DNA from: Tillandsia leiboldiana
Taxonomy: Eukaryota > Streptophyta > Magnoliopsida > Poales > Bromeliaceae
Direction: 5' to 3'
NCBI GenBank assembly: GCA_029204045.2
Contig: CM055060.1
Coordinates: forward strand, 56,942,544 to 57,006,543
Length of the DNA: 64,000 bases
Shown: positions 35,894 to 47,658 of the stretch, piece after piece
How positions within the stretch are numbered: the first letter of the stretch is position 1
Layout: every line of letters begins with the position of its first letter
The notes under the pieces: model-generated
The model's database searches: none
The model's input: the letters and a program-made list of their open reading frames with translations, nothing else
What the model was told of the DNA's origin: nothing
Translations under genes and position numbers: made by a program

Positions 35894-37403
35894 CTATCTT
35901 CTATTCCACAGTTGCTCCGTGATCTTTGTGTGAAGGATGTCGCCTCGACGAGACTCATCATGGCCAACTAAATTTATCGGATCATCATCTTGCTTATCAA
36001 CAGAGTCTGGTTCCATCTGCACGTTGAAATACCTATCACCCCCTTGATGCCTCTTGATGAAATTATGTATCACACAACATGCAAGAGCAATACGACATTG
36101 CACTTTGTAAGGAAAAGGTGTTGCTTGGCGGAGGACCTTGAACCGCCTCTTGAGTATCCCAAAAGCTTTCTCAACAACATTCCGCAATTGGTCATGGCGA
36201 TGATTATACAAATCTTTAGGTCCTCGATGCCTTCGGGCATGTGCATTAACATCGAATTGGCTTAAGTAGTATCGTTCCCCTCTATAGGGCACAAGAAATC
36301 GGTCAGTGTTGGCATAGCCTGAATCGACTAAGTAAAATTTTCCTACACACAACAAAAAACTATTTTCAATTAATTAATGACAATGAATCGCACAGTAAAT
36401 GTTACGTAGAACAAGAATATGTTACCTTCTGGAACTGTAAAACCACCACTCTCGCAACACCATCGCATCACCCTCATATCTGCTGCAGAACCCTCCCAAC
36501 CAGTACACACAAAAAGAAATTGGTGGTCGAATGAACATGTTGACATCATGTTATGAGATGTAAAACCTTTTCGACAGCAATATCTTGGTTCCTTACTCTT
36601 TCGTACAACCGCCGGTATGTGTGTCCCATCGACCGCACCAATAGCATTCTATATTTAAGTGTTCCAAGAAAACAACAAATAGAATGAGACAACTTCAATT
36701 GATAAAGTTAAAAATCACAGCACTATATGCGTATGAAAATCACTATAGTATTTACCTTGAAATGATGAAAGATTGGATTATCTTTTACTCGTAGGTGCAC
36801 TCCTACGTTTGTTTGCAGTGGTTGGATATAATCCTGTCTAAGTTCCACCACCCCATGCAACGCATTGTTAAAATGCCAGCTAATCGTCTCTCCTGAATGT
36901 TGAAAAGTTTCAGCTAGGACTCGGTTTGGCATACCATGGCCTATACCAAATAAGAAAATACCGAGTTGTTCATCAACAGTTAAATGGCTAGTGCCTTGTA
37001 TTAAGCCCCTCCCTACTAATTCATCCCGAAGCCTAATGAACATGGTATTTGTCATCCTGAAATGTTGGTAATCTCTATCGGGATGTCCATTCAACATGTC
37101 ATTACTAAGTTGATGGCCAGCGAATGGCCATGTTCGACATGGTCGTTTGTACATAGTGTTTGAGAATGAATAGTCATCCTCTTCAAACAGCAAGGCTTGT
37201 ACTTCTTCCTAATAGTCTTCTTCCTCGTCTAAGAATGTCATGAGCTCGGCAACGAGTGGGGAGGAAAAATTTCGCTGGTTGAATGTCGTCGTCATTGAAA
37301 ATCTACAATTCATTTCATCACAGATTTTATAGGCGTCGGTTGGCAATAAAGCTAAAGCAAGAAAATAACTATAGTCTTCACATTGTATCATGTTCGAAGT
37401 CAA
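35894..37403 (-). pseudogene. PIF/Harbinger (HARBI1-like, DDE_Tnp_4) transposase with an in-frame stop
   Basis: Three exons on the minus strand: about 37403-36756, 36648-36426 and 36342-35894, with matching phases. Exon 1 carries the N-terminal part (PDRDYQHFRMTNTMFIRLRD, then a helix-turn-helix-like LTVDEQLGIFLFGIG). Exon 2 begins AIGAVDGTHIPA, with the first catalytic Asp, and has GWEGSAADMRV with the second. Exon 3 has VDSGYANTDRFLVPYRG and VEKAFGILKRRFKVL, with the catalytic Glu. The catalytic triad is therefore retained. Reading leftward from the first candidate ATG (37403, or 37295), an in-frame TAG at 37209-37211 breaks the N-terminus; the only start beyond it near the break is non-ATG (TTG at 37193). 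The Myb-like partner ORF of PIF elements is not found. A damaged but recent copy is likely. Confidence 0.88.
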
Positions 37404-37429
37404 GCTTTAGTAAGCAAAATGGTAAAAGT

Positions 37430-39800
37430 TCGCATAGCTGCAGGTTCCAAAGTAAGCTAAAGCAAGATAAAGCAATGCAAAAAAATATTTACATAGCCCT
37501 GTTCATAGTTCACATAGCCTCAAGTTCATAGTTCACACAGCCTCAAGTTCACATAGCCTCAAGTTCACATAGCCTCAAGTTCACATAGCCTTAGTTTCAC
37601 ATAGCCGCAGGATGAAAGACAATACAAAATTACATAGCCACAAGTTCAAAGAAAATGCAAAGCCACATATCCTCATTTTCACATAGCCTCAAGTTGAAAG
37701 AAAATGTAAAATCACATTGCCTCATTTTCACATAGCCGCAGGATGAAAGAAATAATAAAATCACATTGCCTGAAGTTCAAAGTTGATGAAAATCACATAG
37801 CCTCAAGTTCAAAGAAAAGCAAGGAAAGCAATAAAATTATGCTTTCTTATGTGCATTTGAAAGTTCACATAGCCTCAGCTTGATAGGAAAATAAAAGCTA
37901 GGAAGAAATGAAAGTACACATAGTCTTAGGTTCACATACCTTCGCCTAGGAAGTAAAAGAAAGCAAGTATAGATGCGACGACTGAAGTTAAATAGGTAAC
38001 AAGACTATGTGTACTTTCTTATGTGCATTTAAAAGTTCACATAGCCTCAGCTTGATAGGAAAATAAAAGCTAGGAAGAAATGAAAGTACACATAGTCTTA
38101 GGTTCACATACCTTCGCCTAGGAAGTAAAAGAAAGCAAGTATAGATGCGACGACTGAAGTTAAATAGGTAACAAGATTTCCAATGAGTTGGCAGTAAAGC
38201 TGTCAATAGCCGCAAGATGAAAGAAATAATAAAATCACATAGCCTGAAGTTCAAAGTTGATGAAAATCACATAGCCTAAGTTTCACATAGCCTCAAGTTC
38301 AAAGAAAATGCAAAATCACATATTCTCAGTTTCACAGCCTCAAGTTGAAAGAAAATGCAAAAGCACATTGCCTCATTTTAACATAGCCGCAGGATGAAAG
38401 ATAATAAAATCACATAGCTTGAAGTTCAAAGTTGATGAAAATCACATAGCCTAAGTTTTACAAAGCCTCAAGTTCAAAGAAAATGCAAAATCACATATCC
38501 TCAGATTCAGAGCCTCAAGTTGAAAGAAAATGCAAAAGCACATTGTCTCATTTTCACATAGCCGCAGGATGAAAGATAATAAAATCACATAGCCCCAACT
38601 TCAAAGTTAATGAAAATCAAATAGCCTAAGTTTCACATAGCCTCAAGTTCAAAGAAAAGCAAGGAAAGCAATGAAATTATGCTTTCTTATGTGCATTTGA
38701 AAGTTCACATAGCCTCAGCTTGATAGGAAAATAAAAGCTAGGAAGAAATGAAAGTACACATAGCCTCAGGTTCACATACCTTCGCCTTGGAAGTAAAAGA
38801 AAAGCAAGTATAGATGCAACGAATGAAGTTAAATAGGCAACAAGATTTCCGATGATTTGGCTCAGGTGTCAAGAGTGACAAGTATAGATGCTAGCTGCTG
38901 CAAAATAATGGTATTTGCCCCCCCATATACCATTCACATATGTCGCTCTTGATATCATCATTGCCAATTTCCGCAACTTGTTCGAGATGTGATGAGTGAA
39001 GTTAAATAGGCAACAAGATTTTCGATGATTTGGCTTAGGTGTCAGGAGTGGCGAGTATAGATGCTAGCTGCTGCAACATAATGGTATTTGCCCCCCAATA
39101 CCATTCACATATGTCGCTCTTGATGTCATCATCGCCAATTTCCGCAACTTGTTCGAGAAGCAACGAGTCAAGTTCAATAGGCAACAAGATTTCCGTTGAG
39201 TTGGCTCAGGTGTAATGGTGGCTGCAGGTACATAATGGTATCTACCCCCCATACCATTAACACTTTGCGCAACCTGCAGTTCATAACGACGAGTCAAGTT
39301 CAATAGGCAACAACCAACAAATTTTTGTAGCAACCAACAAAAGAAATAATGCTGATATAGCCTCAGATTGGAAGGTTAGCTAAAGTTAAGAAAAAAAAAA
39401 ATTATCCAAGTTTATATAGCTACAGTTTGGAAGTTAAGATGCAAACATAAAAAAACAGAGTTTATATAGCAGCAGTTTAGAACTAAATCAGAGTTCGCAT
39501 AGCCTCAAGTACATTCGAAATCACATAGCCCCAAGTTCAAAGTAAATCACATAGCCTCAAGTTCAAAGTAAATCACATAGTCCCAACTTTAATTTTTCCA
39601 TTGCTTTAGGCTCAAGATAAATCATATAGCCTCAAAATCAAATAGCCTCAAGTTTAGAGTAACTGAAAATCACATAGCCTCAGGATTACATAGCCTCAAG
39701 TTAAAAGATAATGCAAAATCACATTGCCTCAGGTTCAAAGTAAATCACATAGCCCCAACTTTAATTTTTCCATTGCTTTAGGCTCAAGATAAATCATATA
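37430..39800. repeat. Complex direct-repeat array right of the PIF transposase
   Basis: Dozens of copies of a core CACATAGCCTCAAGTTC, in one orientation, are mixed with AAGAAAATGCAAAATCACAT and CATAGCCGCAGGATGAAAG. Higher-order copies: a unit of about 165 bp at about 37848-38010, 38011-38175 and again near 38680-38840 (ATGCTTTCTTATGTGCATTT), and another near 38840-38990, 39000-39150 and, partly, 39186-39290 (AATGGTATTTGCCCCCC). No convincing protein. The array is cut at 39800 by the gypsy LTR. Confidence 0.85.
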
Positions 39801-40289
39801 TGTGGTGACCCAGATCTCTGCAGGGCTTCTACAGTGCGATTAGCAGCTTCTGGAGGCCTATGTGGCATGTCGGCGGTGTTTCTGCACCAATTTGGACTCA
39901 AGTGATGGACTTCGGGTGTATAATGGATCACGTGAGTGATCGGAGGACCCCGTCGGATGTTTTGATGTGGTTTCGCGCGAAATGGTTAGTAAAATTGGAC
40001 TCAGCGCGAAATTTGAGTAAAGAACGCTTCTCCAGGAATTTTCGGCAAATTTTAGAAGAGGAATTTGGCAAATCGGACTTCGGATTTGGATTCAGCGCGC
40101 GAAAACGGTCAAGATGGACTATTTATTTGTATTTTTCGGAGTCCGGATGCGAAAACACGGATTTCGAGGTATTTGGTACTGTTCCGGCCGCCGGAGGGGC
40201 GCCGGCGGCGGCGGCGGGCGGCGGAGCGCGGCGGCTGGCGGCGGCGGAGACGCGCGGTCCACCGCGGAGGCGTGCACCCGGGGGCTGGC

Positions 40290-40591
40290 CACGTGGCGGC
40301 TCCCAGTTGGCGGGCGCAGCAGGCGCGGTCCACGGGATCGTCGCGGGTGCACGGTGGACCAAGTGGCGACACGTGGCGGCTGGTGGTTGGCGGGTCCTGG
40401 TGCGCGCGGTCCACGCAGCGGCAGGGGCTGCCTCGGGATGCGTGCCCGGCACGGGGCCGCGGGCGGCGCGGCCGCGCACGTGGGCGCACGTGGGCGCGGC
40501 GTGGGCGCGGTCGGGGGCGACGTGGGGGCGCCACGTGGCGCCCCGTGGTTGGTCGGGCGCACCGGTGCACGACCTCTGGTCGCGACACGTG
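40290..40591. promoter_or_regulatory. Cluster of six CACGTG (G-box/ABRE-like) motifs in the LTR
   Basis: CACGTG occurs at 40290, 40370, 40477, 40487, 40532 and 40586, several as CACGTGGC. The cluster lies about 185-485 bp upstream of a TATA-like TTTAAATAG at 40775-40783. G-boxes bind bZIP and bHLH factors (ABA and light responses). Whether they act here is inferred. The same block recurs in the 3' LTR. Confidence 0.5.
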
Positions 40592-40678
40592 GCGTCCCGT
40601 GGTTCGTCGCGGTGCGTGCGCCGGGTGCGGGGAGCAGGAGCGGGACGCGTGGCGGGCCTAGGGGCTTTCGGGCGTGAA

Positions 40679-40703
40679 CAGTAACGGGCCCGGCCCGTTA
40701 CTG
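40679..40703. repeat. 25-bp perfect palindrome in the LTR
   Basis: Arms CAGTAACGGGCC and GGCCCGTTACTG around a single C, between the G-box cluster and the TATA-like box. It could form a strong hairpin or bind a dimeric factor. Confidence 0.85.
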
Positions 40704-40774
40704 TAGCAGCCCGGAATGCCAAGCGCCCGAAACTTTGGGCCAAAGTCCAAAATTCGGATTTTTCGGGCTGGGCC

Positions 40775-40783
40775 TTTAAATAG
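40775..40783 (+). promoter_or_regulatory. Putative LTR TATA box
   Basis: TTTAAATAG on the plus strand, downstream of the G-box cluster and palindrome and upstream of the rest of the LTR. The identical site lies in the 3' LTR near 63681. Confidence 0.45.
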
Positions 40784-42594
40784 CCGTCTTGTGAGGGAGT
40801 TTTGCCCCCTTTCCCGAGCTCCCCTGCCCATGGCCCCTTTAGGAAAGTTGTAGATCTTGGTGTTGTGCATCTTCTGGCAGAGGCCCGGATTTTTTGGAAG
40901 CCGCGGCGTCGACGACTTCGGCATCGGAGCGCAGTGTGGCGATTTTTCATCGGAGGCCCGTTATCGTCGCAGTTTGATCTGGGAGGTCTACAGAGCTACT
41001 CCGTCAGTATTTTTGGACGATTTCTGCGGCGTTGGAATAACGAGAGGTACGTCTTCGACTTTCGTGTTGATCATCTTGCTGGATTCAGAGTTTATGACAC
41101 GGTTTTCGAGGCATTTCTAAGCCGCTGTTTTCTGGTGGAGTTTTTGGACAGCGGCCCCTTGCCGGAATTTTATCTCCGCACCCGAGTGTCGGATTGAGAC
41201 GAGCCTATACACTTTTTGGATCTACTCGTCGCAAGGATTATCATTGTATTTTTTCGGGATTTTTCTGAGGCTTTCCCGAAGGTATACTATTCCTCTTTTA
41301 TCTGTGTTCGAGTTTACAGTTGTGTGGTTGTGAGTGTTTGCGCACCTGTACTGTGGAATTTGTAACTTGGCCTACGGGGCTCGGATTTGGGCGTGCAGGT
41401 ACCCGTTTCGAAGGTCTCGACGAGATGCTCGCTGTGATATTTTTATTGGAATTTTTGGAGTTCGTTTTACAGGTGAAAATTTCGCATTAAGGGGACTGTT
41501 CCCAGCAGATTTGTGATGCTTGGATTTTATGGAATTAAGTGTAACTTTGGGTTGTGTTTTTGTACCCAGGAGGTATTGATCACTGTTCCCGTATTGTTGG
41601 ATTGGTGGGTGTGTAGAGATATCTGTTTCTGGACTTTCTCAGCTGTACGACTCCGGACAGTTAGCATTTTCAGGTGGGTGGCCTTGTCTCCAAGATTGAC
41701 GGACTGTGCTTTAAATCTGCTATAGTAGGACTATGCATGATAGTGAAATGCTTGTGCAGCATGTTAGAATGTAGGAATTGCTATTCCTTGTATTATCTGA
41801 TGGTATTGTCATCTCCTTGCTTTCTACCATCTGTAAATTATAGTTATTGGAACTTGACCTAGCACCCCGTCATATGTTGCATGTGTAACCAGACTAGTAG
41901 AAAACCCTCACTTGGGCTAGGGTTATTTCTGCTTTAGACATCCACACTTCTACTTTCCTGGACATAGTGTTCTTCCTCGCCCGGGTAGTGGGCCGAGTGG
42001 TCAGGAGTTATCTTTTAGTGTGGGATGCATGTTACACTCGTGCTTGGGAGCAGAGTGGAGTCTGGTAGATGTAGTTGGTTGTTCATCTGTAGCGGGAGCC
42101 GTTGGGTAGACGGCAGTCCCGAGATGTTTTATTTTTCTTGTTTTATCTGTCGCCACTGTGCTAGTGGCAGCGGTAGATCAGTGTTAGCAGGACCTTAAAC
42201 CCAGAACCTTTTTGGACACACATATGATTTTTATCAACCAAATGGTTTCTTCCAAGCATCGTAGGGTCGCCGGAGTCGGTTCATGTTTGATTGGACGAAG
42301 GCATTAGCCCTTCGAGGCTTAGATATAAAACTTGATTTCAACTGTTTTCCTAAGCAGAACTAAAAAAATCATTAAATATGGATTTCTTACAGATCAGATG
42401 GCTTCAGTAAGAAATGTCACAGTTTTTCCTATAAATTAACCACCGAGATGATTCGAGTGGTCTGGGTTCTAAGGTCTGCCTTTTCTTGGGACGAGAACAA
42501 CGAGAGGCTATGCCTAGTGCCTGTTCTTGTTTGATTTGGGTTGTAGGTTCTAGTCTTTCGGTGTTCCCGGACCCTTCATTGGGTCAGTGGTTGG

Positions 42595-42735
42595 GATGTT
42601 CGGCCTGTTTGGCCTGTTGAGTCAGCTGTTCGCAGTGGATGCGATGTCGGCCTGTTGAGGCAGTTGTTCGCAGTAGATGCGACGTTTGGCCTGTTTGGCC
42701 TGTTGAGACAGTTTCTCGCAGTGGATGCGACTTGG
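42595..42735. repeat. Imperfect tandem repeat in the LTR (about 3 units)
   Basis: Three units of about 45-65 bp share GGCCTGTTGAG, CAG(T/C)TGTTCGCAGT and GATGCGA. Variation in GGCCTGTTT copies alters unit length. Confidence 0.75.
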
Positions 42736-43212
42736 TGCCATGAGTTGGCAGAGTGTGATCTAGAGGTTGTTTCTCTGATTTAGTGGTGGGGTGGTTCTCC
42801 CACTTAGCCTTGAGGATCTTGGGGTTCTGGCAGATCGAGTCGTGGAGGTTTCCCGACTCAGCCATGGTCGTGCATTTATCAGATTGAGTCGTTGAGGGTT
42901 CTCCGACATAGCTGTGAGAGTGTGTTGGGCTATTCCTGTTCGAGTCGAGGTTCTTTTTCCGACTGAGTTGTGCTTTGAGCTGGGAGTTACCGATCTGTTT
43001 GATCGTGGATCATAGCCTGCATGAGCCACATTTGAGCTTTACAGAGATACTTGAGATGGGTTACTTTTTACTCGAGCGGGTCGCTCCCCTCGAGTGCCAC
43101 TCCGGAGTAGGCGAGACCGGGTTGTTATACCGGCGTGAGATTGAGCTTTTCTATCGCGACTTGTCGTTGCATTTGTCCCTCTGGCTGTGCTGGTGTTGGC
43201 AGTCATGGACGC

Positions 43213-43335
43213 CCTACGTAAGTCCGCTCCTCCGGGACGTAACGGCAGTAGATCCTACGTAAGTCCGCTCCTCCGGGACGTAACGGCAGTAGATCCTACG
43301 TAAGTCCGCTCCTCAGGGACGTAACGGCAGTAGGT
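43213..43335. repeat. 41-bp tandem repeat, three copies
   Basis: Units of 41 bp contain CCTACGTAAGTCCGCTCC and GGGACGTAACGGCAGTAG. The third copy has one change (CCTCAGGG). Each unit has a TACGTA palindrome. Confidence 0.92.
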
Positions 43336-44094
43336 TGGCGCAGGCTTGACTGGACCCGAGGAGGCAGTCAGTTCAGATTGAGTGATCAGAGATGAGAGTT
43401 AGTTGTGGCATCATGTTCTTTCTGTCCCACTCTTTGAGCATCTAGATAGAGGCATAGTAGCTGTAGAGTTTACTTTTCCCAGCTTTCCTTACAGCACTGC
43501 TTTTGTTACTTTATGCCTCTAGTGGACTTAGTGGGCAGACCGTCGGGCTTGTTGGCGGCACCCACTGAGAACTACTTGGGACGTAGTTCTCACACCCGTC
43601 GTGGTGTCTTTTCCCACAGGAACTTCTACTCTGGTTCCTGTTGTTCCTGTTGCTGATCCTTCTGACCGAGCGAGGGAGTCGCGAGCTAGTTCCCTACCCG
43701 TCGTTGGAGTGTAGCGGTACCCCTTCAGAGGAGAGCTTCAGTAGATTAGTTATTTTATTTTCCTTCTTTGAGAGACTGTTGTAGTGAGGATTGTTGTATT
43801 GTGAACCTGTACACTGATGTATTTATTGGAGATACCTCCCGGTTGAGTTCAGAGTGTGTATATGAGGATTTTGTATGATTATCATTTTGGGAGACGGACA
43901 TTGTTGTTTTATTTCCAGTGGTGCAGTGATTGATTTAGTTATACAACAGATTTTTTATTTTCAGCTCTGATATCTGTTTAGCTGTAGTACTTCTCTTGCT
44001 GGTAGGACGCTTCGCCTATGCGGGTTTGGCATAGGCGGCGGATCTGTTGGCGAGCCGGGTCGCAGTTTCGACCCCGGGGCGTGACAGATTAGAG

Positions 44095-44106
44095 TGGTAT
44101 CAGAGC
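44095..44106 (+). other. Primer binding site (tRNA-Met) of the gypsy-derived element
   Basis: TGGTATCAGAGC, an exact match to the common plant initiator tRNA-Met site, 8 nt after the LTR end. Confidence 0.92.
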
Positions 44107-45605
44107 CTAGGTTGTAGGTCATTGAGGACTTAGAAACCCTAGGCTTGTGGTTGGACATTAGGATGACTACGTGAGAGTCGTGACTTTTAGCGAGAGTCCT
44201 GATCGAGTTTTGTACCTCTCCCAAGAGACGGGATGAGTGATTGGCATGTTTATGCTCCTAAGCGATTATGTTGGCTGCAGACAACATAATGCTGTGGAAT
44301 TGATAACATGTCTTAGACTTTCGCTGGATTGGGTCGTTTGGTTGTTGTGTCCTGATGTTTGTTATTGTGCAGTGGTATCTTCAGTTGTACCAGTGGCGCC
44401 GATGGAGCGAGCAGCCCCCTCCGTGCCGACGAGCAGTGCCGAGGCACCGAGGCAGGGTGGATAGTGGATAGTAGCTGAGCTTCGGGACGTCTTTGATCGA
44501 TGGAGCCAGTTCCGGCAGTCTGAACCATCCCGATTCATAGGTTTGAGTTGGAGCCTTGTAGGCAACAATTGGGGTTGGTGGTGATGGAGAGACTATCTGA
44601 GAGCCTTCATGTGCTAGGGAGTTTATGCAATTGTTGAACTGCACGCTCCAGGTTTCGAGGGACGAGGCGCATAGGATATGTTTGACGGGGAATGGTTTGC
44701 GCCAGGATACCTTTCAGTTTAGTTGGTCCCTCCGTTTTGAATTATTGACGCTTCGATGGGTAGGCATTGTGTGTGGAGCATGACGCTGCTGTTTCTTTGG
44801 ATAGGGATCGGCCGCCAGAGGCGAGTTCTGGATATCGGCGTTTGGCGTCGGGTGATGGAGGACAGACTGACCGGCAGAGGCATTTCTCATCTCCGTACCT
44901 GGATGGCGAATTTTCGAGATGCCAGAGATCGGGTGGACCCCGATGGCAGCATCAACCTCTATATCGGAGTGGCGCAGCGGTAGCGTGGATTTGTTATCTG
45001 CGGAGGACTTTGACCTTCTGCGAGGCAGACGAGAGGAGATTTGGTTGTTGAGGTCGTTAGAGCACACCGGTTTTAGCGACAGTGTGAGAGGTGCTTACGA
45101 CGGCACCGGGACCCAAAGATATCTCTGTTGCCACGAGATTCCGGGTGTGATTTCACCTGAGCTGCTGATAATGCCGCCGGTTAGGGAGATAGAGATTGAG
45201 TTTGGCGTGGTTCGGGGAACCGCGCCACCCTCGGCAGCACCTCATTGGATATTGCCAGTAGAGCTGTGAGAGCTGATGGCGCAGTTGCAGGATCTGATGG
45301 ATCGAGGGGTCTGTTTGACCTAGTGCCACATCGTTGATACACGATTGTGAGGGCCTTTTATGGGTCGAGTGTAGACAGGTCCAAGTATTATTCTGGACCT
45401 TTTGATGGAATTATACTCCGGCAGATGTACGATTGATGCAGGTACAGATTTTGGAATCTTACGGCTGAGTATTTCGCCAAGATGGTGTTCAGGTCACGGT
45501 AGGGGCATTATGTTTTAGTAAGGCCAATTGGATTGATTAGCGCCCTGCCACTCTTTTGGTTTGAGGAATTGTGCTCCAGCTGTACTTGATTGCTTTGGTA
45601 ACAAG
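44107..45605 (+). pseudogene. Left internal part of the gypsy-derived element, decayed
   Basis: No long frame is present. Near 45200-45310 short pieces in plus frames (for example ELMAQLQDLMDRGV after a stop) resemble the start of a Ty3/gypsy reverse transcriptase, broken by stops. The rest could be a leader and gag remnant. ACAAG at 45601-45605 is the left TSD of the nested copia. Confidence 0.6.
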
Positions 45606-47644
45606 TGTAAGAAAAATACGGATATGCGCAGCGGAAAAAAAAAAACGCAATTAAAATTTTTTCTTAAACCAAGATCACCTCATGTTTTGTTTTAGATCAT
45701 AAAAGGGTAATCTAATTGATCTCATCAATTAGGATTTAATTTTTACCTTGCGCGGGTCGAGATCACCGCGAAGCCGACGATCGTTGGTAAAAATTGTTCG
45801 TATTGTTCGTCCTTGATAGCCGCGCACGCACCCGGCCTCTACTTGTGTCCACACGGAATTACGCCCTTGATCGAAAAATCGATCTCCTTGATTCGCGATC
45901 CGATCGCGAATTAATTCTTGCGTCGATGTAAGGAGGATGAATCAATCTTCTAATTGTGCTAGCAATCTTCCGAAGATCGAGAACGATTAATTATGGAGGA
46001 CTTTAGGAAAAGGGAGAGGATAGGCGGCTAGGGTTTTCTCACGTTCCGCGACTTGATTAATTTCCACTTTATCTTTCTCCAAAATTGTTACGTATCACAT
46101 ACGTACTACCTATTCTTATAATAGGAAGTTGGCCGGCTATAACAAAATTAAATCTTATAATTAGTTACAAAAAGATCTCCTAAAATATAGTAACTAATTA
46201 AATCTTATAATTAGTTACAAAGAAAGATCTAGTAACTTATAATTAGTTACAAAGAAAAGATCTCCAAAAATATAGTAACTAATTAAATCTTATAATTAGT
46301 TACAAAGAAAGATCTTTTAAATTAAATCTCAAGATAAAAACTAGTAACTAATTAAATCTTATCCTAATCCGATTGGATTATCCATTATCCTACGTGTGTA
46401 ACATTTACACATAAGTCCTCCAAATATTTACTAACGATTAGTAAATACACCATGCAACTTTTGCACTTAAATACCTCTAATTTACAATAATTGCAAATTA
46501 GTCCTTTTACTAATAAATTAGTAAACTTTAGTATTGTGATTATAATTAATCCATTCTATAAACTTCTTTATCATCTCCTTGATATCGATCATGCGCGATT
46601 CCTTATGTGTGTGACCTAATAGGTTCAATTCTGTCTGGTAGTGAGATATGATGCGATCCCCATCGACATCATCATCGAAACTCCTTTTGATGGATCAAAC
46701 ACTTTTGATTCTTCCATCGTATAATAATTATTCGCCTATAATTATTCTTATTGGTTCCCACAATCCACCAGTGACGCCTAGCAGCATATGGTGGCAATCC
46801 AGTCAGAAGTGAATATTGGACTGAACCTCAAGGTGCAGTTACCGTACAATACAATCCTTCTATCGCATAGTCCCAACTGAGTGGAGGTCATGGAATACTC
46901 GTCAAACCCCATCACCCGTTATATGACAAATTTGATAGGACACAAGCTCATATGGTTACTCTTGGAAACACCTTTCCATGAACCATATTACCCCGGCCGA
47001 GGATTTCTGAGCTTTGCCTTACAAATAGCATAGGACTAATTATCTCTCTACCGAGAGCGATAGATCCCCTGTAAACAAACACCCATTCCTAATATGAACC
47101 GACTGCGGCCAACATATACTACTAAGACCCGTGACTAGGATCAGAGTTTGCATAGTCAAACTACAGTAGCCTCATATTGAATGGCCGTGGTGTCGCAGGT
47201 CTAAGGATCAGTTGTACCACTGCAACATCGAATCAGTTACTGACGAAAGAGTAGACATCCAAGTAACTAATCGTAATTGGTCACGCTCAGTGCCCTTGTT
47301 CTATAACAACCACCTGCACGTTCGCTCCAGTGTCCCCACACTAATGACTTGAGACTCGTCATCCTAAAGAGAGCGACACATACATCAATCTTGCCGGATC
47401 AATCATCGTCCCCATGATGATCCTCCGATTGAGAGCATTCATGACTTAATCACTAATAATATGTATCTCAAATTCTTAACTCTTAAGAATATACATTATC
47501 ATCTCATTAAATCAAAGGACGATTCATGGACACATCAAACATGAATGGCATAAAATGCCCAAATTATAATAAAGATCAAGTACAAATATGTTCCATATAA
47601 TAAAATGCGTCAGCCTGATAGGCTTTTGGGGCATACAACTAACA
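45606..47644 (-). repeat. Copia LTR copy 1 (2039 bp; 3' LTR on the minus strand)
   Basis: TGTAAGAAAAATACGG to GCATACAACTAACA. It matches the outer right copy (59615-61654, 2040 bp) nearly base for base, with differences mainly in A runs. A local repeat of AATCTTATAATTAGTTACAAA (in 20-bp or shorter matches) occupies about 46143-46320. Confidence 0.93.
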
Positions 47645-47658
47645 ATCTCCCACTTGCA
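47645..47658 (-). other. Polypurine tract region of the copia, copy 1
   Basis: The plus strand reads ATCTCCCACTTGCA beside the LTR, so the minus strand has AGTGGGAGAT directly before the 3' LTR. Confidence 0.75.

Larger units (their letters stand above)
39801..44086 (+). repeat. 5' LTR of the gypsy-derived element (4286 bp)
   Basis: It starts TGTGGTGACCCAGATC and ends GGGGCGTGACA, 8 nt before the primer binding site. Its first 1294 bp recur at 62707-64000 at a constant offset of 22,906 and end on the same base, so no indel separates them. The GC-rich 40190-40680 part gives long overlapping open frames in all directions; I treat these as compositional. Short tandem repeats lie at 42595-42735 and 43213-43335. 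Confidence 0.9.

Noticed and set aside
34890..39800. CRISPR-like repeat arrays
   Set aside because: Repeats are long, imperfect and nested, without unique equal-length spacers, and the genome is a plant's. They belong with a PIF element.
40109..40950. Long overlapping open frames on both strands (up to 275 codons), repeated at 63015-63856
   Set aside because: They lie in a GC-rich LTR segment where stop codons are rare. Frames are open in most directions at once, the residues are Arg/Pro/Ala/Gly-biased, and no domain is recognisable.
44237..45269. Open frames of 75-116 codons in the gypsy interior as possible new genes
   Set aside because: Short, overlapping on both strands and embedded in decayed gypsy sequence; no start context or domain.
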